DNA from: Aspidiotus rigidus
Lineage: Eukaryota > Arthropoda > Insecta > Hemiptera > Diaspididae
Length of the DNA: 64,000 nucleotides
Assembly: GCA_035079385.1 (NCBI GenBank)
Contig: JAVHKY010000001.1
Span: 11,432,501 to 11,496,500 of the forward strand
Reading direction: 5' to 3'
Positions within the stretch are counted from its first letter, which is position 1. Every line of letters begins with the position of its first letter. Below the pieces are notes generated by a model. That model worked only from the letters and a program-made list of their open reading frames with translations, had not been told where the DNA came from and did no database searches. Positions 24,801 through 37,057 of the stretch are shown in pieces. The position numbers and the translations under genes are program-made.

Positions 24801-27800
24801 ATATTTCAACCGCAAACTCCTGATGCAAAAACAGGCGATCTCTCGAAGTTTTACAAAATTTGTTGCACAATCGTATACCTCTGACCGAAGTAGCTAGTTC
24901 CCCGCTAGTCATACCCAGCAGCCATGGTTTGGTGTGCGACAGACACGTTGCGACCACAGGATTTGCATCCAGAAACGCATTCCGGACATGTTTTTCCTCT
25001 ATAACTGGTTTGAAGATAACTGGTTGATGCGATTCATTCCAAATCTAATGTATAGAACAAGAGAAGTACATATATTGATAAAACTTCTGCCAAACTACGT
25101 ATATTTCTGCATTTTGCTTCTGACACAATTTTGAAATCGTTAATAAGAATTTTTAATTATTCTACATAGGTACTTACAAACAGCTTTTCAGCAGCTGTCA
25201 CCAGTTCCTCAGCTTCTTTCTGTCGCAAACATGCCTTCAATGATTCCGACGTGTCCGTTGTACAGTTTACTTCTTTTGCAAACCTATGAGCAATGGATCT
25301 AGCTATGTCACCTGTCCAGAAGGATATAGGGCTTGTAATGAATCCACTCTGCATTATGACTTGATCGAAATAATCTGGAAAAATACATAATATTGAATAA
25401 AATAATGTAGGTAGGTAAGACGAACTGAACATGAGAAGATTGACGACCTTTGCTCAGTGGCGAGAAAGTGTGGGCATGTACGCACATTGAACCCGAACTA
25501 TGCCCGTACAGAGTTATTCTGTGTGGATCGCCACCAAAATTGTATATATTTTCTTTTGTCCATTTCATAGCTACAGTTTGGTCTTTTAACGCCATATTTC
25601 CTGGTAAAACTGCATCACCAGTGCTCAAAAAACCCAAAACTCCCAATCTATAACTCACAATTACCAATATGACTTCTCTGTTCATAATAAATTCTGGCCC
25701 TTCTGTCTCCGTACTACCATATTTGAATTCGCCTCCGAAAACGTAGAACAATACTGGTATATTGCTTCCGGGTCTGCAATCCTGGATGACAAATGAAATT
25801 GTATTTCACTTTTTTTGAGTTTGAAAGATAAAACGCTTGTATAATATTATGAATTAATAATTTTTCAAACCAATGGAGTGTAAATATTCAGATAAAGGCA
25901 ATCTTCTTGACCAGTATAAGTTTTGGTCTTCTCCGGTATTTGTGAGCATGATGGAGGTTGTATCGTAGCATTTAAAATACCCTCCCATGGATCAGCTGGA
26001 ACTGGAGGCTGAAAATTAGAAGTAAGAAAATGCGCTCTAAATAAGCTTTCTTTGAGGTGAACAAGAAAAGTAATCAATGCTTCAGTTTCATTTCGAGTTA
26101 ATCTTTTTTGCTGAATGTCAAAGAGATTATTTATATTTAAGATACTCGTATATAACTTATCCAGTATCTAATGTAGATCGGTTAATAGGTCATTTCATAT
26201 TACATGCCTTTTTGTACCTAAGGTATCATGATGTGCGGGTAAAAACCTCTTTATTTTCTTTCTGCCATCAGGTTCCTCTTCCACCTCCTTGTGATGACCA
26301 GGGGAATTGCATCAAAGACATTTGTGTTGCTAATTTAATCACCCGTGCGGGATTCTTCCATTATGGAGAATTTTTGTTGTTCTTTTGACTTATTCTTTCT
26401 GGGTAGTATATATATATATAGCTCCGCCTAGAGGAAATTTAGCATGCCTGTTCCACTGCGCCTTCTCCCCATTCTCTTTCTTTGAGGTTGAGTTAATTAC
26501 TAATTTATGAAGTTAGTTGAGTCTTTGTATTTCTGCTGGCCAATTTAGAGTTTTCTAGAATTCTAAATGGACCCCTGATATAGCAAAGGATGCAAAAGAA
26601 AAACCAAAAAAGAAAAACGACGGCTTCCTTAACAAAGTTAAACGAGGAACACAGCAAATTGGATTTGGTTTTGAAAAGTACCCTTTCTATCATATATAGC
26701 TCGAGAGTCGAAATTTTTCCAAGACCTTCAAATATAAGTAAGTACTTCGCTGAAAAACGGAAAAAATCGAAAAATATCGATTGCAAGCTACCTGTCACAC
26801 ATTAACGAACATAAAACACGAACCTTGAGGCAAACGTTACCTGTAGGTGTACCCTCCCATCTATTTTACCATTACAATTGTCACGAGGTAGAGGAAAAGT
26901 CACGTTCCTTCTTTAAGAATGAAAGAAGACCGCCTGCCAACCTGAACCCCCTATCGTTCTCATTTTCACTTAGTCGAAATCTTAGTGCGTGGAACTCGGA
27001 AAACGGCTCTCTTTCTCCTCGTTACAGTCTGGGAAAATACACTAAAATTACAGGATACTACATTGTCCACAATGGCGTTACTCCCGCCCATTCCAGAACG
27101 TAGTCCTCCCCTATTTTCCCTCGGGTACCTTTGGTTTGGGCACTCCTGGTTCACAGAATATCTGTCTTATTTCTTATTTCCTTCCTCCATTTCGTATCTT
27201 ATTTCTTAAATTTTTCGTGCGTTGTCAGGCGAAAAACTTCAAAAAATGATTACGCCTATTGTACATAGCTTGAAAGATGAAATTAGTTTGAAGTCCCTGC
27301 CCATCTATCGTATAGGTATAGCTCGAGTATTGGGGACTTGAAAAAATTTCGACTCTCGACCTTTATATTTCGAAGTCCCTAAAATAGGTCCAAGGTTACG
27401 GATGATGTCCTATTTTATACTAGGTTTATAGTAGGTCTAGGACTCCTTCATGCCAGCTTTATACTAGGTCTAGACTTGCTTGAATTCTCGATACCAGAAC
27501 CAATTTGACCCATAGAACAAGTTCCTTGCGTTCCTCGTTCAAGGAAGCCGTCCGTCGTTTTTTTAGTCCTTATGGGGTCTATTCATACATGTATAATCTT
27601 TTGTTCCATCTATCTCTCTTTGACCTAATCATATACCGTGCGTATTTAAATTTTGATTTTTGTATTGTAGGTATAATCCATATCATTAATATTCATTTTT
27701 GCTCCTATTTCACTAATTCTGGCTTCAATGCTTAAATTTATGTTCAGCACGCTTCTTTCTATCGAAGACTGCGTTACTCTTAGTTTCTTAAGTTGTGTAT

Positions 27801-30800
27801 TCGTTAGAGCCTATGTTTGGGCCTCATATCTCAACACCGGCAGGGGACACGCTTCCAATATTTTAGTTTTGGCGTGGAACACGTCTTTGGCCTAGGTGTG
27901 AACCTAAACAAATCGTGACCTGTAATGCTCGAAAAATACGACGCTGAAATCGAGATGCTCGCAGGCTCAGGTATCACAACGTATTGAAAAAAACAAAAGA
28001 AACAAAAGGTGACTCAGGTATCAAAAGGTATTTAAAAAAAAATTCAAAAAAAGTGCTCTCTGCCTTTCCTGGGGGCGAAGGATGAAACCGAGGATTAAGA
28101 GGGAGGGTGTGCATATTTCTCGCAGGTACAAAAAGAGTTTTATTCTCCCACTCTCTGTTTTGTTTGAAGTTGCACCGTAAGATGGTCAAAATAGCAGTTA
28201 CCTTTTGAAAGAGGATTTAATAGCGGTTCAGTTGTTGATGCCCTCTTAATTTCTTCAGCTGTCTGCTACACTAGACCTAAAGTGGCTCAGCAACCTCTCC
28301 TTGCTTACCGTTTTCGTACTTGACTTGAATTGGCTTTCTTTATATAGACCTGAATTATTGGCTAGATCTTTCTGATCAGATAATAAGTTGAGCCTTCATT
28401 TTAGCAAGTCTAGTATAATACAGTATTGTAGGCTATAGCCGGCTGATGACCACTCTGTGTATACTAGCTTCATAATAGGCCCCTACTAGGGGTCATTATT
28501 AGAGGAGGACTACCACAGAAATATGAGAGTAGTAATGACGGGTCTTGAGGACACTCATCATTTTCGTTCATATTTCTCTAAAATGAATATCAATATCAAA
28601 GGAAATACACTTCAAAAAGAAAGATAATTTTTTGGACTGCATATTCGTTCACAAAACGTGCAGTCATTATTTTACTCGTATTTCAAGCATTTTTTAGAGA
28701 AAATCACCTGTAAGAATTTTTTAAAGAATAGTAAGGGGGGACCAAAGGAAAATAAAATAGTACTTAAGGGGAGACCAAAGGACTTCAGATATTTTTTGGG
28801 GAGTTCTAAATTTCTTCGGTTTTAATCATGAAACGCAGAGTCAAAAATGAAGTGATTATTTTACCTGTATTTCAAGCATTTTCTAGGAAAATCACATGTA
28901 CTTCATTTTCACTTATGTAGGTAAAATTCATCAACCAGGATTTTATAGATTTTTCCAAGTATTTCACCTTACTTTCCTTTTCCAATGGCTCAAAAATTTG
29001 TGGAATTGTTAGACACCATTTCGTTTTTACGGTGTCGATTGAAAAAACGTGATCGGAAAAACTGGTCACGATTTTAGATATCATTTTTGGGCAAAGATTT
29101 TAGAATAATAATAACAAGTGCTTAAAAAATTTTCGAACCATTGGAGTAGGATGAAATACATGGAAAAAATCTATAAAATGGGTACATACCTTGGTGAAAA
29201 TGAAATACAGTTGATTTTCTCTAAAAAATAGCTGAAATAATGTCTCGACATTTTCTGAACGAGTCTGAATTGTTTTTAACGAATATGCAGTCTGAATTTT
29301 TTTTGAAGCTTATTTTCTGTGAGATTGATATACTAGTTTTTTGATAAAAAGAAGCTAGTATTTATACCTAGGTTAGCGACCTGGTGATTTACGAGGCTCT
29401 GAATATTAACATTTCTGGAGAGCTTTTAATGGGATTTGGTATGCGTCAACATGAGTAAACCTCTACCAACGGTGTGTAAATAACACGTGCTTGAAAACAT
29501 TTTCGAACCTCTGGAGAAAGAAAAAATCTGGTGAAATCTATAAAATTATGGGTGATAAATTTCACTAGGTATCTACCTTGGATAATGAAGTAGAGCTGAT
29601 TTTCTATAAAAAATGCCTGAAATACAGGTAAAATAATCACATTATTTTTGTCTGCACGTTTTAATGAAATACAGGTGATTTCTCTAAAAATGTCTGCAAA
29701 TACAAGTAAAATAATCACATTATTTTTGCTGAACGATTACGCACTCTAAAAATACTGTGTAAAATAATTGAAGGATTTCTAGCTGGATTGGGTTGTAAAA
29801 GAGAAGAAGTAGTAGTAATGGGGTCTTGATTTCCGTGCGTGATTTACAAGGCTCTGAATAATAACATTTCTGGAGAGTTTTAATGGGATTTGGTAAGGAT
29901 AATGACATGTGCTCGAAAAAATTTTTGAGCCATTGGAGAAGGAAAATAAGGTGAAATACTTGGAAAAATCTATAAAATTCTGGTTGATGAATTTTACCTA
30001 CATTAGTGAAAATGAAGTACATGTGATTTTCCTAGAAAATGCTTGAAATACAGGTAAAATAATCACTTCATTTTTGACTCTGCGTTTCATGAATAAAACC
30101 GAAGAAATTTAGAACTCTCAAAAAAATATCTGAAGTCCTTTGGTCCCCCCTTAAGTACTATTTTATTTTCCTTTAGTCCCCCCTTACTATTCTTTAAAAA
30201 ATTCTTACAGGTGATTTTCTCTAAAAAATGCTTGAAATACGAGTCGTTTTGTGAACGAATATGCAGTCCAAAAAATTATCTTTCTTTTTGAAGTGTATTT
30301 CCTTTGATATTGATATACATTTTAGAGAAATATGAACAAAAATGATGAGTGTCCTCAAGACCCGTCATTACTACTCTTATATTTCTGTGGTAGTCCTCCT
30401 CTAATAATGACCCCTAGTAAGGGCCTATTATGAAGCTAATATACACAGAGTGGTCATCAGCCGGATATAGCCTACAATACTGTATATTATTAGACTTGCT
30501 AAAATGAAGGCTCAACTTATTATTTGATCAGAAAGACCTAGCCAATAATTCAGGTCTATATAAAGAAAGCCAATTCAAGTCTAGTACGAAAACGGTAAGC
30601 AAGGAGAGGTTGCTGAGCCACTTTAGGTCTAGTGTAGTAGCCAGCTGAAGAAATTACGAGGGCATCAACAACTGAACCGCTATTAAATCCTCTTTCAAAA
30701 GGGAACTGCTATTTTGACCATCTTACGGTGCAACTTCAAACAAAACAGAGAGTGGGAGAATGAAACTCTTTTTGTACCTGCGAGAAATATGCACACCCTC

Positions 30801-33800
30801 CCTCTTAATCCTCGTTTTCATCCTTTGCCCCCAGGAAAGGAACAGAGCACTTTTTTTAAATTTTTTTTTAAAATACCTTTGATAACTGAGTCACCTTTTG
30901 TTTCTTTTGTTTTTTTCAATAGGTACACAACTTAAGAAACTAAGAGTAACGCAGTCTTCGATAGAAAGAAGCGTACTGAACATAAATTTAAGCATTGAAG
31001 CCAGAATTAGTGAAATAGGAGCAAAAATGAAAATTAATGATATGGATTATACCTACAATAAAAAAATCAAAATTTAAATACGCACGGTACATGATTAGGT
31101 CAAAGAGAGATAGATGGAACAAAAGATTATACATGTATGAATAGACCCCATAAGGACTAAAAAACGACGGACGGCTTCCTTGAACGAGGAACGCAAGGAA
31201 CTTGTTCTATGGGTCAAATTGATTCTGGTATCGAGAATTCAAGCAAGTCTAGACCTAGTATAAAGCAGGCATAAAGGAGTCCTAGACCTACTATAAACCT
31301 AGTATAAAATAGGACGTCATCCGTGCCCGGGACCTATTTTAGGGACTTAGGGTCGAGAGTCGAAATTTTTTCAAGTCCCCAATACTCGAGCTATACCTAT
31401 ACGATAGATGGGCAGGGACTTTGAACTAATTTCATCTTTCAAGCTATGTACAATAGGCGTCATGATTTTTTGAAGTTTTTCGCCTGACAACGCACGAAAA
31501 ATTTCTAAAAAAAAAAAACACACACATAGGAAAGATTTCCTAGTAGGTAAACCAAGAAATAAGATACGAAACGAAATGGAGGAAGGAAATAAGAAATAAG
31601 ACAGATATTCCGTGAACCAGGAGTGCCCAAACCAAAGGTACCCGAGGGAAAATAGGGGAGGACTACGTTCTGGAATGGGCGGGAGTAACGCCATTGTGGA
31701 CAATGTAGTATCCTGTAATTTTAGTGTATTTTCCCAGACTGTAACGAGGAGAAAGAGAGCCGTTTTCCGAGTTCCACGCACTAAGATTTCGACTAAGTTG
31801 AAAATGAGAACGATAGGGGTCCAGGTGGGCTAGGGGGTCTTCTTTCATTCTTAAAGAAGGAACGTGACTTTTCCTCTACCTCGTAACAATTGTAATGGTA
31901 AAATAGATGGGAGGGTACACCTACAGGTAACGTTTGCCTGAAGGTTCGTATTTTATGTTCATTAATGTGTGACAGGTAGCTTGCAATCGATATTTTCGAT
32001 TTTTTCGGTTTTCCAGCAAAGTACTTGCATATGTTTGAAGGTTCGCATCTTGTCATAAACTACTGATAATTTTGAGTTGGCGGAAAAAAAGTCTGCCTTC
32101 CAGCTCATGAGGAAGTACGAAAAAATTCTCTGCGAAAAGGTAGCGATTTTATATATTATTATAGGATAAAGAATAAGATAATCGAAGATAGAAACCAATC
32201 TGTACAACGCGTCGTATGGAATGAAAATAAATGAAAAAATTAGGTCGTGATTTTCAAACGAGCAATTTATTCGACGTGAAAATAGTGCGTAATTCAAATA
32301 CGATCCCCATATCGAATAGTAAACCTTGTTGAAAGATTATCAACTGATAAATAAATAATATCTCTCGGATCCCGGGTCCCATAACACTACTACGATAAAT
32401 ATTCTCGTAATCATAACAAATTCTCGTCTACTTGCCGCGCGCTGTCGCCGAACGTAACGAACGTTTTTGATAGCGACGCTGCTGTCGTCGATGTGTTTCG
32501 CGACGACGCGCGGCAAGTAAACGAGAACTTTTATCGTGATTACTAAAAATTGTGACGTGCTAGCAAAAAACGGACAACGGATTCGTGTTCACCGTTGAAA
32601 AATATCTGAGAATCACATAATAGAATCTTTGAAACAGGGTGGCTGTTCAGTAGGTAGTGTAATTTAGGCAAGAGTAAGATTTAAGGTTTGTTAAGTTCGT
32701 TCTTCTGCGAAGCTCGAAATCTCTGTTGATCTCCTTTAATGAAGAATAATCTTGAAATTAATTTAGATTTCTCTTTCTGTTTCAAGTTTACTTATACTGC
32801 AAAATTTTTCGTAATCTTTACTGTTGTTCATTAACCCAAGATAATTATTCTCTATTTTTATAGAGTGCGGAGTTGAAACTTTAACGATGTTGAAAAATTA
32901 CGAAAGGAAAAAATGTTCTCAGGTGATCGAGCTAAAATAAATTCTTTGAGGGTAAGGAACACAATCTTGCGGACTGAGAAAAATTGTGATACTGTGCAGA
33001 TTGGCAACCCTCGGACGGAAAGTATAATTCATGGAGAAGGGAAAGCATCGGTTCTTGAACCGATATTTCAAGGCAAGAATCTGAATTATGGGTACTCATT
33101 CAGGGTCGAGCTTGTGATTATACTGTACAACTTCTTATAAAATTGAATAGGTAATTTTACTCGTATATTTCAGCACCACCGGTACATAGATCCTCGTGCC
33201 TCTCCATCTGTGCATAATCCTTCCCCACCTTTTAAGTCACTTATACTTTTTCATCCAACTTATTTGAAGGTATTTTTTTGGAAAAACTATCATAACGATT
33301 TACCAAATTGGATCAATGACTTTCCGAGTTAACAATTTTTTCGTGGTTGGGTTTGAGGTTTTGTGATACGGACTCATTCTTTATATTGCAATATAAAAGC
33401 TTACTTCAAACCGCAGATTTCCAGTGGGTGCCTTCGCATATGGAATACCATAATAAGCGATGAATTGTGTCTGGTTTCTTGCTACTTTCGTTACACCTTC
33501 AATCAGGCCATATTTTGTTCGTACTACGTGAGAAGGACTTGCTTCGTCTGTAGAGAAAATATACAAATGATTTTTGTTAGGCCTGTGAAAATTCTCAAAA
33601 CCTAACGTTAACCTTTTTTTTTTTTTTTCACGAGAGATTTGACATTCTCACATTCGTGGAGTCGGCAAGTTTTGTTATTCAATACCTACAATTTTGTATT
33701 TTCTCATCATATTTTAATAACTACAGAGCTCCTAGTACTTTACCTGAAAGTTTAGAGGCTGCTTCGAGAACACGTTTTTCAATGTCAGTAAACTTTAAAT

Positions 33801-34089
33801 TGAAAAATAAGTACCGGTACGTTATGATTGATGAAAGCGAGCATGCATTAAATTATTCTTATGATGTAAACAAATGATGAGTACGGACCAACTTTGTTTT
33901 TGAGATATCAGTTCAACGGTTCTGTACGTTTAGATAAGATTATTATAGTACTTCATGGGTAATACCTATTACAAGCAATACAGTATGAATAGACATTCAT
34001 TTGGTTTACTTACCGAGACCAGATATAAATTTCAGCGTTGAAAAATTTAAAAATCCGAGACACAATATAAGCACACAGTCTCGACACAT
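18842..34089 (-). CDS. Carboxylesterase gene B, ten exons, 551 aa, intact but with huge introns
   Basis: Paralogue of gene A with the same exon plan: 34014-34089, 33405-33547, 25871-26008, 25448-25781, 25178-25374, 24879-25044, 20803-20981, 20597-20720, 20372-20495 and 18842-19016. The coding sum is 1656 bases with no stop. It has a signal peptide, the EDCLYLNIYTP motif, Ser214 in GHSSG, Glu345 in TSGEL and His456 in GIGHSSDL. The oxyanion position that is Lys in the sisters is Glu137 here (FGGEF). Intron 2 (7.4 kb) contains a 5.3-kb inverted repeat and intron 6 (3.9 kb) contains a 3.3-kb TIR element. The donor after exon 7 reads GTGCAT, weaker than GTAAG in gene A at the same place, so splicing there may be inefficient. 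Probably functional; expression is not known. Confidence 0.87.
19017..20371. other. Intron 9 of gene B
   Basis: Follows the intron 9 backbone of gene A without the LINE insertion of the latter; useful as an empty-site reference (around 20147). No other gene or repeat recognised. Confidence 0.6.
21098..24367. mobile_element. 3.3-kb element with ~0.7-kb terminal inverted repeats, intron 6 of gene B
   Basis: Left arm 21098 to ~22210 and right arm ~23640 to 24367 are inverted copies, starting AGTACTAGCGGTTA and ending TAACCGCTAGTACT. The arms hold phrases such as GGCTGGAGGGGGGCCAAAAT and TAATATCTCGAGAACGGTTG, and mirrored short open frames that are shadows of the inverted repeat. The interior has a dispersed repeat (22785-23090, also at 10535-10835) but no transposase. 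The same intron in gene A continues through this point near 3400 without the element. Non-autonomous long-TIR element. Confidence 0.8.
21848..22089. mobile_element. Nested 242-bp insertion with 13-bp target duplication
   Basis: The insertion splits the left arm of the larger element. TAGTAAAACTCAG flanks it at 21835-21847 and 22090-22102; the undisturbed right arm has this sequence once. The insert has its own inverted ends (AATGAGCTTGAAAGCACTGT and its complement) and a core CGACGTTTCGAACGTACACA followed by CTTCTTCAGG, a phrase type seen at the ends of Penelope-like and related retroelements. A duplication of this length fits target-primed retroposition. Confidence 0.75.
29130..30070. repeat. 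Diverged direct repeats at the centre of the large inverted repeat
   Basis: A unit with AAAATCTATAAAAT, ATGAA(A/G)TA(C/G)A, GATTTTCTCTAAAAAATG and GAAATACAGGTAAAATAATCAC recurs near 29160, 29510, 29680 and 29930, spaced 200-400 bases. The outermost unit joins the right arm. The left arm carries the complement near 28690 and 28870. Confidence 0.55.
30935..31170 (+). pseudogene. Degraded RTE/CR1-type LINE C-terminus
   Basis: With a few stops the plus strand reads LRVTQSSIERSVLNINL followed by an ISEIGAKMKINDMDY-like segment and a VKERWMEQ-like end. This is the familiar tail of LINE reverse-transcriptase proteins (QRAMERAMLG..., then a W-rich GH region). The inverted copy is at 27540-27780 on the minus strand, in the left arm. 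Weakly preserved. Confidence 0.4.
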
Positions 34090-34309
34090 CTTTTTAGTTC
34101 TGAGAATATCGCGAAAGGGTTGCGTCCTAATATGCGGTTTATATACAAGATGATGGTGATCTATAATTAGACTTTCACTCGTATAGAACATGATGATAAC
34201 GTTTTTTTCCTCATTTCATGCAAATTTAACCTTTTTCGATCTGCTGACAATCTTACCGACAACCCTTTTATAGTTCTTAACTATTTTTTTTTTTTTTTTT
34301 TTCAAGACT

Positions 34310-35145
34310 GGGTTCGTTAATAAGAATGCATCAAAACGTGGAAAGTTGTATCGGACTTATAAACATCAGGTAAAGCTAACCGTTCGTCGCAGTACCCAAT
34401 CGTAGAATATTATATGTGGCATCATTTTCCGACGCAGTACCGAGGTTAGGAATACCACGTGAGCTTTGAGAGTACCTATGTTGTCATCTTGCCGGTTGAA
34501 TATCTGAGCAGGGGAGGGCATGATTAAGCCCATAGGTCGTACGATAACTCTCTTCACGTACACAATGCTACATGCTGATATGATATATGTGATATTACTC
34601 ATATATTTTTATTGTAGCCTGTCTTTCGTTTTATTCGATATATGTACTGGCGTCCTATTTATGGTGCGATTACGTAAAAAAAATCTTTTTACGTTACGAA
34701 GTTCGTCATTAATGATACGTGTTTTTTTGCAGTGGTTGGATTAGACAGAATGAAAATCCGTACAGGGGTGCCGTCAGGCCATTTTTATGAAGATGATTCT
34801 TCCTATTCGTTTTAGGGGGGGCCCTTATAATTCAATTTTTTTTTTTTTCAGTTACAAGAAATTAAAGTTTGAGGGGGGTTTCTTCATTGGCCTAGGGGGC
34901 TCACGGCACCCCTACCGTAGTATGTAAGTGAAAAGAGTCGTCGTGCGACCTATCAATTTAATTATTCCCTTCCTTGCGTAGACATACAACCGGTAAGATG
35001 ACAACGTACCCTCAAATCTAATCTTCATAAGTTTGTCAGGCGTAAAGAACTAGCGCCACGTATATTCTACAATTAGGTACTACGACGAAAGTTACACTTT
35101 ACCTGATGCTTTTAAATCCGATGAAACTTTTCACGCCTTAATAAA
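34310..35145. repeat. Foldback element upstream of gene B
   Basis: Inverted arms at 34310-34510 and ~34985-35145: for example ACCTATGTTGTCATCTTGCC on the left against AAGATGACAACGTACC on the right, and CGTTCGTCGCAGTACCCAAT against its complement. The element begins about 220 bases before the start codon of gene B, in the same relation as the one before gene A. An hAT-like MITE (34764-34913) sits between the arms. Confidence 0.6.
34764..34913. mobile_element. hAT-like MITE copy 1 (AGGGGTGCCGT termini)
   Basis: 150 bp with ends AGGGGTGCCGT and ACGGCACCCCT, and interior ATGAAGATGATTCTTC and TTTGAGGGGG phrases. CCGTA occurs on both flanks, which may be part of a target duplication. A second copy is at 36570-36716. 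Confidence 0.75.
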
Positions 35146-35149
35146 CAAA

Positions 35150-36170
35150 TTAAATTAAAACATAAAATTTAACAACCGCGCAATTACAAATATGAACTAT
35201 AATTCGAGAACTTTCGACTGTGTAGCCATCATCAGGGTAGAATACAAACTGAGAAGTACGAACGAAGAGAACAATAGGAAAGAAGAAAAGTGTTATATCA
35301 CAATCAAAGCCGGCGGTGACAAGAAAACAGAGATGAATCACGAGTTGTTGGTAGGAATAAAACTTTTTAATGAGGTCGTTATCAGGGAAGAATCGATTCA
35401 AAACAACGACGTTGTTCTCATTAACAGTCTCGAAACGCTCAAGGGGCAACCGTCTTCGAAAAGAACTCTCAGAATGGAGTAAAACAGCTCGGTCCAAAGC
35501 AAAACTCAGGTCAGAGTCCCAAACGTGTTCAGAAAGAGCCGCTCTCTGTTGGAGGAGGGAGGCGGAAGTAACACTTCATCAAGGTGTTCCTGAACCCCAT
35601 ACGAAGCTGCCGGCTAGTCTGGCCCTATGTAGACAGCCGAACAAGCAGGTTTTCGTGCGGTCTTTTGCATCTTTTTTTCGCGGTTACTCATGTGAGTATC
35701 CTCGTCCTTATAGACACCACTTCTCTCGAATGCAGAAAAAATTACGAAGGGTATTAGGAGTACAAAAAGCAGGAGGAAGACTTAAAGGCTAGAAGGCCCA
35801 CCTCCTTCTTGATGAAAATTTTTTGGACACTGGCCACAGTTTTAATTCGAACCAAGCCGTTTTATTCCGTTCTGAGAGTTCATTTCAAAGACGGTTGGCC
35901 CTTGAGCATGTCGAGAGTGTTCGTCATGTTAATGAAAATGACGATGTTGCACTGAATCGGTTCGTCCCCGATAACGACCTCATTGAAAAATTTTGTGAGC
36001 TTCCTACCAACGACTCATGATTCAGCTCTGTTTTCTTGTCTCACCATCGTCTTTGATTGTGATATATCATCTTCTTCCTTTCCTATTCTTCTCTTCGTTC
36101 GTACTTTTCAGTTTGTATTCTATTCTGAAGATGGCTATTTCAGTCAAAAGTACTCGAACTATAGTTTATA
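35150..36170. mobile_element. Second pair of inverted Penelope-like 3' ends
   Basis: Minus strand 35660-35150 and plus strand ~35830-36170 both carry the Penelope-like C-terminus (SESSFxRRLxLE, NENxxVxLNRFxPDNDLI) with 3' ends outward. The minus copy also keeps a damaged GIY-YIG start (VYIG near 35620). The apparent 140-codon frame at 35370-35792 is an antisense shadow. Same head-to-head layout as 17193-18165. Confidence 0.55.
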
Positions 36171-36569
36171 GTCGTATTTAGTATAATCGTACGGTTCGTA
36201 ATATTTTTTGTTCTAATTTAATTTGTTCATTAAACAATGTGCCGCATTATTGTATTCCGCATCACATTGATGCATCGTTATTCATTAATCCAGTCTTTAA
36301 AAGAGAAAATTGTGAATATTTACGAGAAAATTGTTGGCAAACCGAGGGAACTAGAAATAAAAATTGGCAGAGAATGAAAAAGAACCCTTTTTCGAGAAAA
36401 GTAAATATGTTGACATTGCTCATCATCAAGACCTCTTCAACGATTGATTCACCACCCGTCATCAAGCGTCCGACGCACTTCTGACTCAGATCTAATTAGA
36501 GGCGCTATGTATAAGAGGATCTGACGCTCGATTTTTGAGCTATCCATAAGAGTACTACGGAAATCAATC

Positions 36570-36716
36570 AGGGGTGTCGTGAGGCCATTTTCATGAAGAT
36601 GATTCTTCGTAATCGTTTTGTGGGGGGAGGGTTGAATATGTGTTTTTTTTTTAGCTCTTAAGAAATTAAAATTTGAGGGGGTGTCTTCATTGGACCAGGG
36701 GGATCACGGCACCCCT
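36570..36716. mobile_element. hAT-like MITE copy 2
   Basis: 147 bp with ends AGGGGTGTCGTGA and TCACGGCACCCCT, the same family as 34764-34913. GAAATCAA and GAAATTGA flank it, an imperfect target duplication. The matching spacer downstream of gene B (near 18440) reads GGGAAATTGGAAAAATTTCA without the insertion. Confidence 0.75.
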
Positions 36717-37057
36717 GAAATTGAAGAAATTTCGATTTCTGAGCCATTAGCACCTGTGGCATGGCCCCTTGTTAAATACATTAGTGAATTTTTACATGAC
36801 AAGATGAAGAAAAAAGAAACACAAAAATATAATTTGAAATTTATATATATGAGACTAATAAAAGCTCATAATTTGTTAATTTTTTATTCAAGTGTTGAAA
36901 ATTATCTTTTAAGTGAATTTCCACGTGACTAAAAAAATAAGACGATGGAAAAGAAAATGGGGAATTATTTCGAACTAAATAATTCATCTGGGAATATAAC
37001 TCAATTCCAACAGGGTTAAGCACAAAGATTTAAAGAAAACATACTTAAAAGCCATTG

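Larger units (their letters stand above)
26726..32043. repeat. 5.3-kb inverted repeat in intron 2 of gene B
   Basis: Left arm ~26726-29003 and right arm ~29928-32043 are highly similar in inverted orientation, around a ~0.9-kb centre. Examples: CGTGCAACTTCAAAC-type phrases at ~28160 and ~30735, and the block with TCCGTCGTTTTTTAGTCC near 27555 and its complement near 31150. Mirrored open frames in both arms are products of the symmetry. The arms include a degraded LINE C-terminus and CTAGACCTAG-rich and 45-bp repeat words. Either a transposon with very long arms or a local inverted duplication. Confidence 0.8.

Noticed and set aside
26505..27209. Open frames of 60-100 codons on both strands, mirrored at 31371-32056
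   Set aside because: They repeat in both arms of the inverted repeat, have no family features and overlap each other antisense.
29003..29928. Possible separate gene in the centre of the large inverted repeat
   Set aside because: Only diverged direct repeats and short frames are present.
35370..35792. 140-codon plus-strand frame
   Set aside because: It is antisense to a damaged Penelope-like GIY-YIG segment.
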